The notes beneath the pieces are model-generated. The model was not told where the DNA came from and made no database searches. It worked only from the letters and a program-made list of their open reading frames with translations. 33,631 nt of DNA from Thiotrichales bacterium 35-46-9. Its GTDB lineage: Bacteria > Pseudomonadota > Gammaproteobacteria > Thiomicrospirales > Thiomicrospiraceae. The stretch spans positions 1 to 33,631 of the forward strand of contig NCFI01000008.1 in assembly GCA_002281095.1 (NCBI GenBank). Direction: 5' to 3'. Both the position numbers and the translations under genes were made by a program. This document shows positions 29,228-33,631 of this stretch, piece after piece. The stretch's first letter is position 1, and every line of letters begins with the position of its first letter.

Positions 29228-30445
29228 TTAACTCCGAATCGCTTGAACGGGATCCATGCGGGCAGCTCTGCGAGCCGGTAGTAATGCAGCCAGAATGCCT
29301 ACTAGCATGGCAACAATGCTGGCCATGACCACTAAATTTGGATCAAGCTGAGCGGTAAACATCATGCTGCCATCGGGAGATTTGTATACCGTTGCAAATA
29401 GAGTGAGTAGTCCAAAGGCTAGAGATACGCCCATCAGTGAACCCAGACTGCCGAATAGTGCGCCCTGCATGAGAAAAATACGTAATACCTGTTGTTGTGT
29501 CGCCCCCATAGCACGCAATATTCCAATTTCTTTTTGTTTTTGCACCACCGAGACTACCAATACGCTGGCAATGCCTAGTGCGACAATAATGACAACAAAC
29601 ACACGAATGAGGCTGTTGGTGACGGTTTGATTAGAGAGGGCGTTGAGCAATCCAGAGTTAGTTTCCATCCAAGACTCGACTAATAATCCTGTTTGTTTGC
29701 TCAATCGTTGCGCCAGCAATTTCGCACCAAATAAGTCGTGTACTGTTAAATCTATTGAGGAAACACCGCCGGGGATGTTGAGTAGGCTTTGAGCGAGTCG
29801 CAATTGCGTGAATACCCAACGTTTATTCAGGTCTTTGTTGTTAATGTCGAACAAACCTACGATGGTCAAGTTTTGCACCACGCCAACCTCATTGACGATT
29901 TGAATGCGGTCGCCCAAACCAACGCCTAAGTCTTTTGCTAGTTCTGTGCCTATCACCGTTTGTTCGCTGCTGACATCGAAGCGTCCTTTCACCAGATAAC
30001 GATTCATGTCAACCACCTTAAGGTAGTCTTCTGGCACAATGCCCATCAGCACCACTGATTTACTGGCAAGATTGTTGCGCGCAAATACAGGGCCAGTAGC
30101 TAATGGAGATACTGCCTTGATGCCAGGCGTTGTGCGAGCCAGCTGTGCAAAACTTTCCCATTGATCGATACTGCGTAAGCGTTGACCGCGTTGTTGAATC
30201 AGAGCAGCAGTGAGCGTCTCGGATTGATTCAGTCTTAATACAACTTCTTCGGCAGGTCGCATCACAATATGCGCTTGCGAAGAGAGGACGCGGTCAATAA
30301 TCGTGCCTTGAAGCTGGTTGATTAATTGGGTCAGGAAAATAATGATAGCAACACCGCCCGTAACGCCAGCGAGGATGAGCCATGATTGCATGCGACCTTC
30401 TTTAAGGAAACGAATTGCCAATAACCATTCAAATGCCAGTGACAT
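29228..30445 (-). CDS. ABC transporter permease, MacB/FtsX fold
   Basis: A 405-residue inner-membrane permease. The first helix is about residues 21-42. A large periplasmic MacB_PCD-like domain follows (about 43-275). Three helices come at about 282-305, 325-350 and 372-395, ending in LPARRAARMDPVQAIRS, a hallmark of this family. The mechanotransmission layout (one helix, large domain, three helices) is intact. Twelve bases separate it from the adaptor gene upstream. The substrate is unknown. Confidence 0.93.
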   Translation of the reverse strand: MSLAFEWLLAIRFLKEGRMQSWLILAGVTGGVAIIIFLTQLINQLQGTIIDRVLSSQAHIVMRPAEEVVLRLNQSETLTAALIQQRGQRLRSIDQWESFAQLARTTPGIKAVSPLATGPVFARNNLASKSVVLMGIVPEDYLKVVDMNRYLVKGRFDVSSEQTVIGTELAKDLGVGLGDRIQIVNEVGVVQNLTIVGLFDINNKDLNKRWVFTQLRLAQSLLNIPGGVSSIDLTVHDLFGAKLLAQRLSKQTGLLVESWMETNSGLLNALSNQTVTNSLIRVFVVIIVALGIASVLVVSVVQKQKEIGILRAMGATQQQVLRIFLMQGALFGSLGSLMGVSLAFGLLTLFATVYKSPDGSMMFTAQLDPNLVVMASIVAMLVGILAALLPARRAARMDPVQAIRS

Positions 30446-30457
30446 AGAGGCGTCCGT

Positions 30458-31660
30458 TTAGGGTTGTAGTGTGGGTGAGCGTGCCTTAACCTGAACACGA
30501 GCTCCCAAAGGAATGTCTGCTTGTGTCACCAACCAGTCACCCACCGTCACACCGTTGAGAATTTGGCTGTTACCGATCCCTTTAATGCCTAAGGTTACGG
30601 GTTGCTTGACGGTTTGACCCTGTTCTACTTTCATCACCCAAGGAGATTGACTGGCAGCGTCACGAATAGCGTCACTGGGTACAACTAGGGTGTTTGTCGC
30701 TTGCCCGGTTATCATCTCAATACTAACCGTCATGTCGGGGCGTAAGAAGGTGGGCGGTTGTTCGACAATAAGACGAATATTGACCGTGGCACGGTTGGGA
30801 TCAATGCTAGGATAAATTAGCGCCAGCTTGGCCTCAAAAGGTTGTTGAGGATAGGCATCAGCAATGACCTTTGCGATTTGGTTGGTTGCTAAAAATCGCA
30901 TGCTCTTTTCGTCGATGGGTGCTTCAATACGCGTTTCGCCGTCACTGGCCAAAATCAGTAAAGGCTTGCCTGGTTGCACCGTCGCACCCACTTCAACCAG
31001 TCGTTGTAATAGAACAGCAGCGCTGGGAGCACGAATGTTCAGTTGAGATTGTTTCGCTTGAGCAACAGCTAATGCAGCTTGTGCTTGTGCTAAACGACTT
31101 TGCAGTAATTGCGTGCTGGTGCCATTGCTTTGGGTTGCTTGCCATTGTTTGAGGGCTGCTTCGTAAGCTTTTTGGTTAATGTCGAGTGTTTTTCTAGCAC
31201 TGTCTAGACTAGACTTAGAGGCTAGGTTTTGTTGCTGTAAGCTGGCATAGCGATGATATTCCGCTTCTGCTAAGGTTAGGTTGGCTTTGGCTTGAGCAAG
31301 GTTATTTTCTGCTAGTGGGCGAGTGAGCTGAGTCAATTCTTGTAGACGCTGTTCTGCTTCACGTAGATTGGCTTGTGCTTGTAGTAGGTTAGCATCGACG
31401 CTGGCATCACTCAATGAGATGAGCAGCTGATCTTTGCTAAGACTCTCGCTTTCACGTACATGAATCTGGGCAACTTGAGCGGTAACCAAACTAGCTAATT
31501 CAATTTTTGCCATGGGTGCCACGCGTCCTGTGGCAACGATAGTTTGGCTAATATCGCCCTGATTAACTTGAATGGCCTCAACCGTTTTGGCTTGCCATTT
31601 AAACCAAACAAACAGCGCAATCACGGTAATGATTACGCCTGCAATGAATTTTTTGCTCAT
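30458..31660 (-). CDS. Periplasmic adaptor (membrane fusion) protein, MacA/DevB-like
   Basis: A 400-residue HlyD-family adaptor with one N-terminal membrane anchor (about 5-22). A split lipoyl/barrel-sandwich domain carries GRVAPMAKIELAS before and LVEVGATVQPGKPLLIL after a long alpha-helical hairpin (about 85-205, rich in A, Q, L and E). Beta-barrel and membrane-proximal domains follow. It would bridge the permease to a TolC-like channel, which is not encoded in the window. It begins 15 bases after the bamD stop. Confidence 0.93.
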   Translation of the reverse strand: MSKKFIAGVIITVIALFVWFKWQAKTVEAIQVNQGDISQTIVATGRVAPMAKIELASLVTAQVAQIHVRESESLSKDQLLISLSDASVDANLLQAQANLREAEQRLQELTQLTRPLAENNLAQAKANLTLAEAEYHRYASLQQQNLASKSSLDSARKTLDINQKAYEAALKQWQATQSNGTSTQLLQSRLAQAQAALAVAQAKQSQLNIRAPSAAVLLQRLVEVGATVQPGKPLLILASDGETRIEAPIDEKSMRFLATNQIAKVIADAYPQQPFEAKLALIYPSIDPNRATVNIRLIVEQPPTFLRPDMTVSIEMITGQATNTLVVPSDAIRDAASQSPWVMKVEQGQTVKQPVTLGIKGIGNSQILNGVTVGDWLVTQADIPLGARVQVKARSPTLQP

Positions 31661-31675
31661 GGCAGTTTGTTCGTC

Positions 31676-32446
31676 TTATTGAGCAGGAATTTTGTTCAGC
31701 TGCATGACTTGTTTTACTTCTTCTGCAGAAGCATCTAGCTTTAATTCCTGATAAGCTTTAGCCATGATTTGTAATGCGCGCTGACTGCTAGCTGTTTGCG
31801 GGTAATTTTCTAGCACATATTGTGCCCTTTTAGCGGCCGCTAACCAAGCGGCGCGTTCGACATAAAACTCAGCAACTTGTAACTCGTGGCGGGCTAGATT
31901 ATTACGTAGCCTGACCAAACGTAGCTTGGCATCATCAGCATATTCGCTGTTTGGAAAGCGTTGAATTAAGTTCAGGTAATCCTGGTAAGCTTGGCGAATC
32001 GGTTCGCTGTCACGACGTGCAGGGTCAGAGATATAGCGATCTAAAAAACTACGCGTCGTACTTTCACGCGCCATACCTTTCAAGTACATGGCATAGGGCA
32101 AGCGTGAGTGGCGAGGATACATGCGAATGAACTCTTCTAGCTCACGTACTGCTGATTGAGGTTCGTTGTTGCGGAAGTAAGCATAAGCCAATTCAAGTGA
32201 GGCTTGCTCAGACCATGCACCATAGGGATAGACAGAACGTAGCTTTTCAAACTCTTTAATGGCTTCATCCCATGAGCTATCATTAAGCGCATTATGACCA
32301 CGATTAAAATACTCTTCGACGCTGCGAATGGGCTCGACTTCTTTGGTGAATAAAGAACAGCCATTGAGTAGTTGCATCGCCAGTAATACCATGGCGATTT
32401 TGGTAATCATCCCTTTAGTGGACGAAAAATGAGAAAAGTTAGTCAT
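31676..32446 (-). CDS. bamD: Outer-membrane assembly lipoprotein BamD
   Basis: BamD is the essential lipoprotein partner of BamA in outer-membrane protein assembly. The 256 residues have a type II signal with lipobox LLNG-C30, then five TPR-like repeats typical of BamD (SVEEYFNRGHNALNDSSW, FEKLRSVYPYGAWSEQA, RMYPRHSRLPYAMYLKG and FPNSEYADDAKLRL). AAGGG five bases before the ATG at 32446 supports this start. It is divergent from rluD, a very common gammaproteobacterial pairing, and is followed closely by the exporter genes. Confidence 0.96.
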   Translation of the reverse strand: MTNFSHFSSTKGMITKIAMVLLAMQLLNGCSLFTKEVEPIRSVEEYFNRGHNALNDSSWDEAIKEFEKLRSVYPYGAWSEQASLELAYAYFRNNEPQSAVRELEEFIRMYPRHSRLPYAMYLKGMARESTTRSFLDRYISDPARRDSEPIRQAYQDYLNLIQRFPNSEYADDAKLRLVRLRNNLARHELQVAEFYVERAAWLAAAKRAQYVLENYPQTASSQRALQIMAKAYQELKLDASAEEVKQVMQLNKIPAQ

Positions 32447-32522
32447 GCAAACCCTTAATGCTGGACAGATGATTTCAAAGAGAGCATCATTCTAGCGCAT
32501 AAATGATAACGAAGGCAAAAAG

Positions 32523-33488
32523 ATGAGTGAATGGACAAGTCGTGTGCCGCTAGAAATGGGCGGAACGCGTTTAGATGGTGTCTTGGGGCAGTTGGTCGAG
32601 GGCGTGTCGCGAGCGAGGTTAAAGACGTGTATTGAGTCTGGCTTAGTAACGGTCAATGGTCAGGTTGTGACGCGAGCGCGTCAAACCATGTTGGGTGGCG
32701 AATTGTTGTCGCTTGAATTGCCTGAACGTGAAGTGTTGACTTACGAAGCGCAAGACATACCACTGGATGTGGTTTATGAGGATGAAGGCGTTTTAGTGAT
32801 TAATAAGCCTGCTGGTTTGGTCGTGCATCCTGGAGCGGGCAATAGTGATGGCACTCTATTGAACGCTTTGCTTCATTATGATGAGAGTTTGGCGAGCTTG
32901 GTACGTGCGGGCATTGTGCATCGCTTGGATAAAATGACCAGTGGCTTGTTAGTTGTGGCAAAAACCGAGGCGGTTCAGCTGGCTTTGACCGACTTATTAA
33001 AAGATCACGATGTGGCACGTATTTACGATGCTGTCGTGGTGGGTTGTTTGGTGTCTGGCGGTACAATTGAAGCGGGTATTGGGCGACATTCAACGGATCG
33101 AACCAAGATGACGGTGAATGATATGACGGGTCGTGATGCGGTAACGCATTATCGCATTGCACAAAAATTTCGCGCACATACTCATGTACGTTGTCAGTTA
33201 GAAACAGGGCGTACGCATCAAATTAGGGTGCACATGGCGCATTTGGGCTATCCGTTATTGGGTGATCCTGAATATGGTAAGCGACTGTATTTGCCGCGTG
33301 GCATGAGTCAGGAAGTAGGCGATGTGCTACGTGCTTTTAAGCGTCAGGCCTTACATGCCGCTGAATTATCGTTTGAACATCCCTTAACGGGTGAGCTGTT
33401 GCACTTTGAAGCGCCTTTGCCAGATGATATGCAGGGGCTTATTGCTGCTTTGGCTCAAGATAGCTTGGAACATCCGTCAGACTATTAA
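32523..33488 (+). CDS. rluD: 23S rRNA pseudouridine(1911/1915/1917) synthase
   Basis: RluD makes three pseudouridines in helix 69 of 23S rRNA. The 321 residues show an N-terminal S4 RNA-binding domain (about 16-62), the motif INKPAGLVVHPGAGN, the catalytic aspartate D136 in HRLDKMTSGLLVVAKT, and the late motifs ETGRTHQIRVHMAHLGYPLLGDP (quoted in part). GAAGG lies seven bases before the ATG. The divergent position with bamD supports RluD over RluC or RluA. The second structured repeat begins just after its stop. Confidence 0.96.
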   Translation: MSEWTSRVPLEMGGTRLDGVLGQLVEGVSRARLKTCIESGLVTVNGQVVTRARQTMLGGELLSLELPEREVLTYEAQDIPLDVVYEDEGVLVINKPAGLVVHPGAGNSDGTLLNALLHYDESLASLVRAGIVHRLDKMTSGLLVVAKTEAVQLALTDLLKDHDVARIYDAVVVGCLVSGGTIEAGIGRHSTDRTKMTVNDMTGRDAVTHYRIAQKFRAHTHVRCQLETGRTHQIRVHMAHLGYPLLGDPEYGKRLYLPRGMSQEVGDVLRAFKRQALHAAELSFEHPLTGELLHFEAPLPDDMQGLIAALAQDSLEHPSDY

Positions 33489-33493
33489 TTGCC

Positions 33494-33631
33494 TAGGGAA
33501 GGTCTGAATAAGGCGCTTCGCTTTTTATTCTGATCTTCCTATTTTCATTTTTTGGTTGGTGGAAGGAATTAAATCAATGGCTTGCAAGTTGTTACAGTGT
33601 AACCCTTCCCCCAAGCCCCCAACCCTTTTGT
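33494..33631 (+). repeat. Structured intergenic repeat, copy 2 (cut by window end)
   Basis: It begins six bases after the rluD stop. Part A: arms 33494-33513 and 33523-33541 pair over about 18 positions including three G-T wobbles, one bulge and one mismatch, with the same GC-TTC-GC apex (33515-33521). Part B: GGTGGAAGG at 33558 pairs with CCTTCC at 33604-33609, enclosing a second perfect 5-bp hairpin GTTAC-AGT-GTAAC. The C-rich tail then runs off the window. Apex-to-GGTGG spacing is 43 bases, against 42 in copy 1. Confidence 0.72.

Noticed and set aside
28532-30445. Calling the ATPase and permease LolD and LolC/E
   Set aside because: Only one permease is present and it is paired with a HlyD-type adaptor, which fits a MacAB/DevBCA-like exporter better.

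Overview
The window is a gene-dense piece of a bacterial chromosome, almost certainly from a free-living, motile gammaproteobacterium outside the Enterobacterales. The evidence is the block lptD-surA-pdxA-ksgA-apaG-apaH in the usual gammaproteobacterial order, amgK-murU diverging from lptD as in Pseudomonas-type genomes, lgt-thyA-folA, and bamD divergent from rluD. Genus cannot be fixed by reading alone. No tRNA, rRNA, CRISPR array, transposase or phage gene was seen. Nearly every gene belongs to a known family.

Layout. 1-1659: 3' part of a hybrid sensor kinase, cut by the window edge. 1671-4916 (-): light-dependent DNA repair operon of a DUF2256 zinc-ribbon protein, an iron-sulphur (6-4)-type photolyase and a second photolyase-like flavoprotein. 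5011-5418 (-): HIT protein. 5544-8649 (+): tight operon of a small membrane protein, cobS, lgt, thyA and folA. 8688-10796 (+): chemoreceptor with several HAMP-like repeats. 10876-17660 (-): lptD-surA-pdxA-ksgA-apaG-apaH plus a small membrane protein. 17724-20876 (+): amgK-murU-yaaA-methyltransferase, each start overlapping the previous stop. 21092-23780 (+): CorC/CNNM-like protein and the MgtE magnesium channel. 23880-24098 (-): infA. 24275-25098 (+): glycine-zipper lipoprotein and an unknown small protein. 25161-28253 (-): cheA-cheW-STAS-cheY. 28532-32446 (-): bamD followed by a three-part ABC exporter (adaptor, permease, ATPase). 32523-33488 (+): rluD.

How the genes work together. Much of the window serves the envelope: LPS export (LptD), outer-membrane protein folding (SurA, BamD), lipoprotein maturation (Lgt), peptidoglycan recycling (AmgK, MurU) and a MacAB/DevBCA-like exporter. 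A second theme is signalling (hybrid kinase, chemoreceptor, Che cluster). A third is nucleotide, cofactor and stress metabolism (ThyA, FolA, CobS, PdxA, ApaH, YaaA, photolyases).

The most novel signal is not a gene. It is a roughly 140-bp intergenic element present twice in the same orientation (20933-21070, and 33494 to the window end). Its first hairpin keeps its shape and its GCTTCGC apex while the arm sequences differ between copies. Its second part is better conserved in sequence and also folds. This looks like a dispersed structured repeat or RNA family. No clear new defence or biosynthetic system was found.
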